From contig JBGAUT010000002.1 of assembly GCA_044228505.1 (NCBI GenBank), positions 1 through 64,000 on the forward strand: 64,000 nucleotides of DNA. The letters are read 5' to 3'. The notes under the pieces were generated by a model. The model ran no database searches. It had not been told where the DNA came from and saw only the letters and a program-made list of their open reading frames with translations. The stretch is from JAEUKA01 sp044228505. GTDB taxonomy: Bacteria > Myxococcota_A > Polyangia > Palsa-1104 > JAEUJZ01. Below, one piece after another: positions 9,876-17,834 of the stretch (positions are counted from its first letter, which is position 1; every line of letters begins with the position of its first letter). A program made the position numbers and the translations under genes.

Positions 9876-9908
9876 CAGATTGCGGAGTGCTCAAGCAGAT
9901 TGCGGAGT
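9876..9908. repeat. 13-bp direct repeat at 20-bp spacing upstream of the giant kinase gene
   Basis: 'cagattgcggagt' occurs at 9876-9888 and again at 9896-9908, about two helical turns apart. The second copy ends 11 bp before the GTG start at 9920. The position between divergent kinase genes suggests an operator, but this is inference. Confidence 0.5.
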
Positions 9909-9919
9909 ATAAGTAGGCC

Positions 9920-12900
9920 GTGGCACAAGTTGGACAGATCGTCGAGGGTTTCTCCGTTCTTGGGCAGCTTCCGGATGATGGAAGCTGCCTCCTGTATGCG
10001 CTGGGAAAGGGGGAGGAACGGTGCCAGCTCAAAGTGCTGTTGCCTGCCGCGACGGATCGTGAACAGGAGTCGTTTCTGGAAGCAGCGCGACTGCTGATGG
10101 GACTGCCTGCCCAGCCGGGGTTGCTGGCGATTTTGGGTTGCGGGCTGCTTCCGGACGGCAGTGCCTATCTGATTCGAAAAACTCCGAGCGGTGTGCCGCT
10201 TCCCGAAGGCGCAACGTCACTCTTGGGACCTGGGAAACAGGAGCTGCTGGCTCAACTGGCGGCAGCGCTGGCGTTCCTTCATACGGCGGGACTTGTCTAC
10301 CATGGGCTCCGCCCACAAAGGGTCTGGGTGTCACGGGATGCCGAGCAGACCCGGGTGCTGCTGCTCGACTGTGCCGAGGTTCGACGACAAGACCGAGACG
10401 GGCCCGCTGCCATCCCGGCAACGATGGCCGGTCCTCATGCCGATTCGGAGTGGCAGGCCGAGTCCGCGTTCATCGCGCCCGAGTACCTGTCCGGTTTTGC
10501 TCGTCCGGGTGCTGCTGCCGATGTGTATGCGCTGGGCGTCCTTGGCTATCTGCTGCTCGGTGGGAAACTGCCATTTTCCGACTCTGGTTCGAGAGTCCGC
10601 CAAGTAGGTCAGCAGGCCACGCCGCTCCAGAAGCTGTCGCCGACGATTCCTACCGCGATTGCGGAGCTGGTCGAGACCATGCTCGCGGAGTCTCCCGAGG
10701 CCCGGCCTTCAGCGATGCGAGTAGCCGAGGTTCTGCGCCAGCGTCATCCCGAGCTGCCGACGCACTTTGGACAGTACGAAGTGGTGCGGCTGCTGGCGGA
10801 AGGGGGGATGGGGCAGGTCTTCGACGCGCTCGATCGGCAGGGACAGCGACGGGCGGCGATCAAGCTGATGAAGCCGGAGATTGCGCAGCGACCGGGCTTC
10901 ACCGAGCGCTTCATGGATGAGGTCCGCGCGCCGAACATCATCAACGATCCGGGTGTCATCACGGTCCTGCATCGCGATCAGCTCCCCGATGGGCGTCCGT
11001 ACATCGTGATGGAGTTTGTCGAGGGGAAGACGCTGTCGGCGTATCTGAAGCAAGGGCTGCTGTCGGCGGAGGAAGTTGCGCGATTCGGTTGGCTGCTCGC
11101 GACGACGCTGGCCAAAGCGCACGACAAGGGGGTGATCCACCGAGACCTCAAGCCCGACAACATCATGGTGGTTCCTGATGGACTGATCGCGGGTGGAGTG
11201 CGAACCAAGATCCTCGACTTCGGAATCGCCAAGCTGCGGGAAGACCTCCGGGGGGAGTCGCTGCACCACACCCAAGTTGGCGCGGCGATGGGCACCCCGC
11301 TGTATATGGCACCGGAGCAGTGGCGGGATGCATCGTCGGTGAGTCCCAAGGCCGATGTGTTTGCGCTCGGGCGAATCCTACAACAGATGGTGACGGGGCA
11401 GACGCCGCAGGATGTGAAGCCGATTGGGGGCCCTTGTCCACAGTGGCTGGCCCTGCTGGTGGGACGGATGCAAGCGCTTGATCCGGCGCAGCGGCCATCG
11501 ATGCAAGACGTGATGGTCGAGCTATCGCAGCATGTGGAACAGAGCACGCAGACCGCACTTTCTCCGCCTCGTTCGCGGGCGCGCTACTGGCTGCTTGGGG
11601 GTGGGGTACTGGTCGTGCTGTTGGGGGCGGCTGGGCTCATCGGGTGGCTGGTGAAGCTGGGCCAGCGTCACCAGGATGCGCCAGCCAAGCCGATGGTGAC
11701 GGTGGCCGCGCTTCCCACGAAACCAGCGACGGTGGCGCAGTTGCGGGAACGCGCCTTGGTGCTGCTCAACCAGGCCCTTGGGAATCGCAATCCAGAGGTG
11801 CGACGCCAAGCGCTGGCTGCGCTCACCAAGACCCATGATCCACGGCACCGTGCGCTGGTGGAGCAGCAGTTGATTTCCGATCGACATCCGCTGGTACAGC
11901 TCCAAGCAGCCGAGGCGCTGGGCCAGATGGGCGCACAGAGTTCGGTGCGAATTCTCCTTGATACCGTGAAGGATCGCGCACCGGACGAGGTGTGGGTGGC
12001 GGTGATGCGGGCGCTGCAGCGGTTGTCGCGACGACCTCCTTCCAAAGCGACAGATCAAACGGTCCAGCAAGCGCTGCAGCAGGCGCTGCGTAGCAAGGAG
12101 CCGATCGCTCGATCAAGTACCGCGCTGCTGCTGGCGCGTGAAGACCGAGCGGCCCGCGCCATCCTACGAGAGGAATACCAGCGACTGTTGGCGCTGTCGC
12201 CACAGAGTCCGGAGACACTCGAGCTGCTGGTCGGGCTTGCCAACGCCGGGGATGTGGCGGCGCTGCGCGAGCTGGAAGGGCGACTGCATGCTGCCCCGGA
12301 TCCGACCGCTGATCCATTGGCACTGGCGATGTACTTGGCTCGTCGCGGCGATGATCGGGGAGAGTCGCTGTTAGAGCAAGCCGCTCGCGAGCAGGGAGCC
12401 CAGGCGCTGGCTGCGGCGCATGCACTGTCTTTGCTCGGCAATGGCTTGGGCTGCCAGCTCTTCCGGAGCGTGCTCCGGGATGGCAAGGCGGCAGAGGGAA
12501 CTCTCATCTTGGCTGCGGATGGACTGGGGATTTGCGGCACGGTGGCAGATCGAGAACTGCTTGGCAGCTTGGTCGGGGGAGATTCCCATCCTCTGCTCTT
12601 GCGGGTAACGGCGGCGGGCTCTTTGCTGCAGCTTCTGGGAAGTGACCCAGGGCAAAGCGACCAGCTTGTGTTTGGGCTGTATGAAGAGCAAGGGGCCACG
12701 ACGGCTTCGGTGGCACTCCTGGGCACGATGTCGTCGGTCGAGGCGCTCAAGCGGCTGCTGACGGCGGTTCGCGATCCGGCCACTCCGGTCGCGGTCAAGC
12801 GGGCGGCTGCGGCCACGATTCCGCGAGTACTCCAGCGCATTCGGAAGCTCGAGCCCAAGATCGAAGACGCCGACCTGCTCCACAAACTGGCCGAAATCAC

Positions 12901-14176
12901 GACCGGAATTCAGTCGCCAGACCCGGTGGTTCGTCTGCTGGCCGTGCTGGCGCTCAGCGAACCGCAAGAGCTGGTTCCCGCGCTCGAAGATAGTGACCCT
13001 TCAGTGCGGCTCGCGGCGGCCCAGCGGATCGATACACCTCGCGCCAAACAGGTGCTGCTCGAGGCACTCCAGCGGGGCGGCAACGACGGACTGCTGGCAT
13101 ATGGGGTGCTTCGTCAGCGGGGCGGGCTCCCTTCCGATGTTGCACCGCCTTCTGTGCTCGCGGAGTTTGGGAACGCGGAGGCCGCACGGCGGGTCGAGAT
13201 TGTTGCGGTCCTTTCGCACTGGTCCGTAGCCGATGCGCTGCCGATTTTGTGGTTGGCGGTTCGCGATGGCGACATCGAGGTGCGACGCACGCTGGTGGCA
13301 ACAATTGGAGCGCTGGCCGCGCAGGATGCGAGCGTGCTGCAACTGCTGCGTCCGCTGCTGCGGGATCCCGATGCGCTGGTTCATGCCCAGATCAACCAGA
13401 TCCTGGCGCATCGAGAACTTTCAATCGAGAGCATTCCCAGCGTGGCAGAGTCCGCAGCCGGGAAGGTGGTGAGCGCACCTCCGGATATGGCGGCCCCTAC
13501 CACCGCCGCGACCCAGCCAAAGCCCGGACAAGTGTTGCTCAGCGGTGATGAGGGCGTCAGTGTTCGGGTCGGTCGACAGGAACTGCTGCTGACCAAGCAG
13601 CCACTCCAGCAGGAGCTGGCACCGGGCAGTCATCGGCTAAGCTACGTGGACGCGAGCGGGAAGACGGCAACCCAGGTGCTGGTCGTGCGCAGTGGCGAGG
13701 TCACCCGGGTCAAAGTCGCGCTTTCGCATGCCAGTCAGTCGCTCGGCGAGGCGATTGCGCTGTATCAGAGTGGCAACTATGACGGCGCATTCGGCAAGCT
13801 CATTTTGGCCAAGCGGCTCGGTCAAGAGCGAAAAATTGATCCGAACTTCCCAACGCAGCTTCTTGGTTATCTGGCGCTGGTGCAGGACAAAAAAGGAATG
13901 TGGCTGGAGGCCATGGGAAACTATGAGCGATTTTTGCGCGAACCCGTTGGGCTGCGCGCTGTGGAACTGACCACGCAGGTGAAGGCCGGAATCGAGCGCT
14001 TAAAGGCTCGGCTCGGCAAGGTCGAGCTGCATGTGCGACCGACGGGGACGGAGTGCCAGGTGCGGAGTCTGTGGCTGAAGCCAGGGGGCCAAGATGTGCT
14101 GGTATCCGGGCGGCGCTACCGCGTGGATCCAGAGTCGGGCAAAACCCAGATCCGTGCGTTTGATGGGTGCAAGTGA
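9920..14176 (+). CDS. Giant tandem pseudokinase-kinase membrane protein with HEAT repeats
   Basis: 1418 residues from a GTG start. Residues about 10-275 are a kinase fold whose catalytic loop reads 'YHGLRPQRV' instead of HRDLKPDN and whose DFG is 'DCA', so this domain should be inactive. Residues about 280-540 form a second kinase with a complete set of motifs ('AEGGMGQVF', 'AIKLMKP', HRDLKPDN at about 407, DFG at about 433). A membrane helix lies at about 555-580. Beyond it, roughly 600-1190 is a long series of HEAT-like helical repeats ('NPEVRRQALAAL'), then a PEGA-like beta segment (about 1204-1270) and a TPR-like end. It is the first gene of a coupled operon, and the next gene overlaps its stop as TGATG. 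Regulation of the active domain by the pseudokinase, or by whatever the HEAT region binds outside, is inferred. Confidence 0.92.
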   Translation: MAQVGQIVEGFSVLGQLPDDGSCLLYALGKGEERCQLKVLLPAATDREQESFLEAARLLMGLPAQPGLLAILGCGLLPDGSAYLIRKTPSGVPLPEGATSLLGPGKQELLAQLAAALAFLHTAGLVYHGLRPQRVWVSRDAEQTRVLLLDCAEVRRQDRDGPAAIPATMAGPHADSEWQAESAFIAPEYLSGFARPGAAADVYALGVLGYLLLGGKLPFSDSGSRVRQVGQQATPLQKLSPTIPTAIAELVETMLAESPEARPSAMRVAEVLRQRHPELPTHFGQYEVVRLLAEGGMGQVFDALDRQGQRRAAIKLMKPEIAQRPGFTERFMDEVRAPNIINDPGVITVLHRDQLPDGRPYIVMEFVEGKTLSAYLKQGLLSAEEVARFGWLLATTLAKAHDKGVIHRDLKPDNIMVVPDGLIAGGVRTKILDFGIAKLREDLRGESLHHTQVGAAMGTPLYMAPEQWRDASSVSPKADVFALGRILQQMVTGQTPQDVKPIGGPCPQWLALLVGRMQALDPAQRPSMQDVMVELSQHVEQSTQTALSPPRSRARYWLLGGGVLVVLLGAAGLIGWLVKLGQRHQDAPAKPMVTVAALPTKPATVAQLRERALVLLNQALGNRNPEVRRQALAALTKTHDPRHRALVEQQLISDRHPLVQLQAAEALGQMGAQSSVRILLDTVKDRAPDEVWVAVMRALQRLSRRPPSKATDQTVQQALQQALRSKEPIARSSTALLLAREDRAARAILREEYQRLLALSPQSPETLELLVGLANAGDVAALRELEGRLHAAPDPTADPLALAMYLARRGDDRGESLLEQAAREQGAQALAAAHALSLLGNGLGCQLFRSVLRDGKAAEGTLILAADGLGICGTVADRELLGSLVGGDSHPLLLRVTAAGSLLQLLGSDPGQSDQLVFGLYEEQGATTASVALLGTMSSVEALKRLLTAVRDPATPVAVKRAAAATIPRVLQRIRKLEPKIEDADLLHKLAEITTGIQSPDPVVRLLAVLALSEPQELVPALEDSDPSVRLAAAQRIDTPRAKQVLLEALQRGGNDGLLAYGVLRQRGGLPSDVAPPSVLAEFGNAEAARRVEIVAVLSHWSVADALPILWLAVRDGDIEVRRTLVATIGALAAQDASVLQLLRPLLRDPDALVHAQINQILAHRELSIESIPSVAESAAGKVVSAPPDMAAPTTAATQPKPGQVLLSGDEGVSVRVGRQELLLTKQPLQQELAPGSHRLSYVDASGKTATQVLVVRSGEVTRVKVALSHASQSLGEAIALYQSGNYDGAFGKLILAKRLGQERKIDPNFPTQLLGYLALVQDKKGMWLEAMGNYERFLREPVGLRAVELTTQVKAGIERLKARLGKVELHVRPTGTECQVRSLWLKPGGQDVLVSGRRYRVDPESGKTQIRAFDGCK

Positions 14177-15555
14177 TGGGAATCGGGTCAAATCATGGCG
14201 TAAGAGGCCTCTGTCTGGCGCTGGTGGTCGGGCTGGGTCTGTCCGCCTCGCTGGCGGCAGCGGCAGAGTGCGGTCCAGCTCTTTCGGACAGCGGTGAACC
14301 GGCGGTGCGGACCCTTGAAGCAGACTTTCTTACCAAGCGCCGACCGGAGACTCTGCTGCTGTTGGCTCAAGCGGCCAAAGCAGCGGGGCGTGGGCTCGAT
14401 GCGGTGAATCTTCTGCGTGTCCATGAAGCCATGCGTCATCGCCCGGTACCGACGCTAGCGGCAGCGGCGCAGCGGCTGGCCATCGAAGCCCCACCTACCG
14501 CGAGTGAGCTGCTCATCTTTGGCGGCGAGTCGATGACCGAGGCAGTCGTGCGTGTGGATGGTCGCGTGTTGGGTCTTTTGCCCCGCAGTTCTGAGCAGCA
14601 GCAGCAGCTATTGGTGTCGCCTGGTTCACATTGTCTGAGCCTTCAAAAGGAGTCCGAGCGCAGCGACATTCCCATCGACCTCGGCAGCGGAAGACCGTGG
14701 GAGGTCCGATTTCGCGACAACGGGATTGTGACCGTTCAGCCGACGCCGCGCTTGGCGCTGTTGTTGTCGGGTCTGTCGCTTCCTCGGACTCAGGTTTCCG
14801 AGCTGCGGCGGATCGTGGCGAGTGCCGCTTTTCCAGAGCTTTCGCTCAGCACAGACAGCGAAGCGGTGACGATTCCTGGTGCCGAGCTTTTGCCGCTGCT
14901 GATGCCCGATCCTTGTCAAGACCACTCCTATGCAAAGACCCAGTATGTGCTGCGGGTGACGGTCACACCGCCTACTGAGTCGCAGCGGGCGCTGCACGTG
15001 GAAGTCCTTCATACCGCGACCGGAACTCCGACCGCTGAGTCCCGCGAGCCGTGTGGGCGCTGCGAAGGAGCAGAGCTACTCGACAAGCTCAAGCGGCTGT
15101 TACCGGTGCTGCTGCAGCAAGCCCGGCAGCGCGACCATGGCTGTCTGGAAGTTCGCACACAGCCAGGTGGTGCCGAAGTGCGGGTGGCTCCGGTGTTGGA
15201 ATCGTTCATTGGTCCACCTTCGTTGCCGCTGGCGCTTGGCGAGACTCCCACCAATGGTTGGCTGCGCCGAGCTCTGCTAAGTGGCCCCTATGAGGTGACG
15301 CTGTATCGTCCCGGCTACCAGCCCATCAAACGGCGGGTCGAGCTGGGAGAGGGCAATACGCCGCTGGAAGCGACGCTCGCACCGACCATGGCACCGCCGC
15401 GTATCGCGAATGGCGTCGATCTGATACCCCCCAGTACGGTGCCGGAGCCGCAGAAGGTTCCGCTCTACAAACAATGGTGGCTGTGGCAGGCGGCTGCTGC
15501 GGCCACTTCGATCACCGTTGCTGGCGTGGTTGCCGCGGCGACTGTGAATCGCTAG
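14176..15555 (+). CDS. Secreted PEGA-domain protein with C-terminal TM
   Basis: 459 residues. The ATG at 14176 overlaps the preceding stop (TGATG); an in-frame GTG lies at 14167. A signal peptide ending near 'LAAAAEC' is followed by a short helical region. There are two PEGA-like beta segments, one near 110-170 ('VRVDGRVLGLLPR') and one near 320-395 ('SGPYEVTLYRPGYQPIKRR'). A hydrophobic helix sits close to the C-terminus ('WWLWQAAAAATS'). PEGA domains are surface or envelope beta domains common in Myxococcota. Translational coupling to the giant kinase suggests that the two work together. No catalytic motif was seen. Confidence 0.82.
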   Translation: MGIGSNHGVRGLCLALVVGLGLSASLAAAAECGPALSDSGEPAVRTLEADFLTKRRPETLLLLAQAAKAAGRGLDAVNLLRVHEAMRHRPVPTLAAAAQRLAIEAPPTASELLIFGGESMTEAVVRVDGRVLGLLPRSSEQQQQLLVSPGSHCLSLQKESERSDIPIDLGSGRPWEVRFRDNGIVTVQPTPRLALLLSGLSLPRTQVSELRRIVASAAFPELSLSTDSEAVTIPGAELLPLLMPDPCQDHSYAKTQYVLRVTVTPPTESQRALHVEVLHTATGTPTAESREPCGRCEGAELLDKLKRLLPVLLQQARQRDHGCLEVRTQPGGAEVRVAPVLESFIGPPSLPLALGETPTNGWLRRALLSGPYEVTLYRPGYQPIKRRVELGEGNTPLEATLAPTMAPPRIANGVDLIPPSTVPEPQKVPLYKQWWLWQAAAAATSITVAGVVAAATVNR

Positions 15556-15582
15556 TCCGGAGACAAGGAGTCCCTTTCCGTC

Positions 15583-16152
15583 ATGCGCAATCGTGTCACT
15601 CCACTCGGTTTCTGGCTGCTCGCGTTGGCAGCCCTGCTTCCCGTGGGCCCGGCCTTCGCCATCACCGATGTGAACTGCAACGGAATTGCGCGGGAAAAAG
15701 AGAAGCTCTGTGTGGAGTACAACCTCGAACGGAGAGCGTGTCCCACGGGAGCAAATCCGACGCGTCCGTGCGATGACTATGTAGCGGTCGCACCCGGAGT
15801 GCCCGCAGTCTGTTCTGCGGATTTTGCGCGGGATTCCGATGGGGATGGTCTTGGTGACGCCTGCGACAACTGTCCGCTCGATAAGAACTCGATGCAGCAG
15901 GACCAAGACGGCGATGGACGCGGTGATGTCTGCGACAACTGTCCCGAGCTTGCAAACTCGGATCAGACGGACTCCGATGGGGATGGCATTGGTAACGCAT
16001 GCCAGCTTGCACTTCGCGGGGGCTTCTGCGGTCCTCCGCAGGCCCGGATCTGGACACTTGGCGAGGGAACGGTGGCACTTTCGGTGGTGCTTTCGCTGCT
16101 CATCCTGTTTCGGCAACGGAACCGTCGCTGGCGAGGGCGAAACGCGACATGA
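15583..16152 (+). CDS. Thrombospondin type 3 repeat protein, membrane-anchored
   Basis: 189 residues with a strong ribosome site (AAGGAG) before the ATG. Signal peptide (1-26), then a Cys-containing region and three Asp-rich calcium-binding type 3 repeats ('DSDGDGLGDACDNCP', 'DQDGDGRGDVCDNCP', 'DSDGDGIGNAC'). A C-terminal hydrophobic helix is followed by an Arg-rich tail ('RQRNRRWRGR'). That tail resembles a sorting or anchor signal, although the canonical MYXO-CTERM Gly-Cys is not obvious. It is the third gene of the giant-kinase operon and overlaps the next gene as ATGA. Probably an envelope calcium-binding protein. Confidence 0.83.
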   Translation: MRNRVTPLGFWLLALAALLPVGPAFAITDVNCNGIAREKEKLCVEYNLERRACPTGANPTRPCDDYVAVAPGVPAVCSADFARDSDGDGLGDACDNCPLDKNSMQQDQDGDGRGDVCDNCPELANSDQTDSDGDGIGNACQLALRGGFCGPPQARIWTLGEGTVALSVVLSLLILFRQRNRRWRGRNAT

Positions 16153-17111
16153 ACACCTTCCGAACCAGGTACGTGCTGTCCTTGCTATTCACCCAGGTTG
16201 CGTGGATGGCAACGGCGGCAGCGTTTGGCGGCAATGCTGCCATCGACTTGAACAACCTGCGGCCCACTCCTGGGTTGCACAAGGTCGTCACGCAGGATCT
16301 TGCTACCGTCGGGGACCACCTGGCGCTGACCACGCAGGTGGTGACGCACTATGCGGATCAACCGCTGGTGTTCTGCGTAAGTGACGGCTCCTGTCCGAGT
16401 GCCCTCATTGCCCATCGCTTGATCACCGACCACAGCGTCTCGTTTTCGCTGTGGAGACGGGTTGAGTTTGCGCTCTCGGTGCCGCTCGCGCTGTATCAGC
16501 AAAGCGGTCCGCCACCGGTGGGAGCCCGGATTGTCACAACCGACGCTCTTTCAGATCCGACAGCGCTCGCACCGAGTCTGTTCGCGCTAGGGGATGTGCG
16601 CCTGCGGACCAAGGTGGTCTTCTATTCGCAGCCGCTGTGGGGTATTGGGGCTACGGCCTCTCTCAGTCTGCCTTCCGGTAGCGGCAACAGCTTCATGGGG
16701 AGTGCGCTGCCGAGCTTGACCGTGCGACTCCTTTCCCATTGGCACTTCCGTCGGCTGACTGCGGTGTTAAACGCCGGCTGGATCTTTGCAGCGACTGAGT
16801 CGGTGCTCAACGTCTCCTCTGGAATGGCGTTCGACTACGGTGCCGCGTTACAGATCGAGCTGTTCCGCACGGGCAGCACTCCGTTTTCGGTGTTTGGTGA
16901 GATCTTCGGCAGCGTGCTGACTCGACTCGATCCCAGCGTCGATCTGCCAGCCGAGTTTGTGATGGGTGCAAAGTCCCAGTTTGGTGCTTGGGGGTTTGCG
17001 GCTGGCTTCGGTTCTGGAATTCACAGCGGAGCCGGTGTTCCCAACGTCCGTGGGTTCCTTGGTGCGAGCTGGACCTGGGCACCGGCAAAGCCCGCAGTGC
17101 GGCAGCCCTGA
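16149..17111 (+). CDS. Outer-membrane beta-barrel-like protein
   Basis: 320 residues. The ATG at 16149 overlaps the previous stop (ATGA). After a signal peptide the protein begins 'DLNNLRPTPGLHKVV', which resembles the N-terminal barrel domain of myxobacterial OmpA-family proteins. It continues with alternating hydrophobic strands and ends in aromatic/Pro residues. No C-terminal OmpA peptidoglycan-binding domain is present, so it is barrel-only. As the last gene of the giant-kinase operon it would provide an outer-membrane component. The family assignment is tentative, but the envelope location is well supported. Confidence 0.75.
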   Translation: MNTFRTRYVLSLLFTQVAWMATAAAFGGNAAIDLNNLRPTPGLHKVVTQDLATVGDHLALTTQVVTHYADQPLVFCVSDGSCPSALIAHRLITDHSVSFSLWRRVEFALSVPLALYQQSGPPPVGARIVTTDALSDPTALAPSLFALGDVRLRTKVVFYSQPLWGIGATASLSLPSGSGNSFMGSALPSLTVRLLSHWHFRRLTAVLNAGWIFAATESVLNVSSGMAFDYGAALQIELFRTGSTPFSVFGEIFGSVLTRLDPSVDLPAEFVMGAKSQFGAWGFAAGFGSGIHSGAGVPNVRGFLGASWTWAPAKPAVRQP

Positions 17112-17282
17112 CTCAGCGCGGGTTGTCGCATCCGGGCCACTTGGCAGCGTGAACGGATGCGGTCCAGGCAGCCAGGTGCCGTTTATGAACCATCGGAGCA
17201 ACAGCCGCACCCGTCGAACTCGCCGAAGCCCGCAATGGGAGAGAACGCCCACAACGATGGAAGTCCCAATGATCTCGGGCAG

Positions 17283-17744
17283 TTACCCAATCGCCTGACA
17301 CATCTGGCTGGTGTTGAGCTTGCTTCCACCAAGCGGCATGAAGCCCGAGCTGCCACCGGGGATCAGATCCCCTTCACCGGTAAGCCGGAAGATCAGATAG
17401 GAGCGATTCACATCGCCCGGTGTAACGAGTGGCATCATCGCCGCACGCGGCATCTTGTTGACGAGGTTGGCCATGAGATCGGCGGCGCTCGCCATCCTCG
17501 GTGCCGTAGACTTGTGGCAGCTACAGCCGTTGAAGACACCCGCGTAGACCTGGCTCCCGGTGATCTGAACCGGAGTACAGGATGGCAGCGTCGCCATGTA
17601 CGTCTTCATCGCTAGGTCGGCACCTGCCAGATCTCCGCTCACAGAAGGCTTCATGTCGATGATTCCAGTCGGTCCGGTCGTCTGCGATGGATCGCAGGCA
17701 GCGACCATGACAAGGCATGTCATAAGCCAAGACGAGTGCTTCAC
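17283..17744 (-). CDS. Small lipoprotein resembling degenerate cytochrome c-like domains
   Basis: 153 residues. The lipobox is 'VMVAAC' (Cys near residue 17). The body follows the pattern of lipoproteins with Planctomycete-type cytochrome c domains: a Cys-rich 'GCSCHK' motif, 'NKMPRAAMMPLVTPGDVNRSYLIFRL' (written here in part) and 'GFMPLGG'. The heme motif is CxCH rather than CxxCH, so covalent heme binding is doubtful. It is transcribed alone, 90 bp downstream of the GltJ-like gene's stop on the same strand. No partner is evident. Confidence 0.7.
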   Translation of the reverse strand: MKHSSWLMTCLVMVAACDPSQTTGPTGIIDMKPSVSGDLAGADLAMKTYMATLPSCTPVQITGSQVYAGVFNGCSCHKSTAPRMASAADLMANLVNKMPRAAMMPLVTPGDVNRSYLIFRLTGEGDLIPGGSSGFMPLGGSKLNTSQMCQAIG

Positions 17745-17834
17745 GTCAATCCCCCCCGAGAGAGTGAAGATAAGGCAAAACGGTTAACTAGCCCATGATA
17801 GGGCAGGGAGGTCGAATTTCGGACAGCGCGTGGA

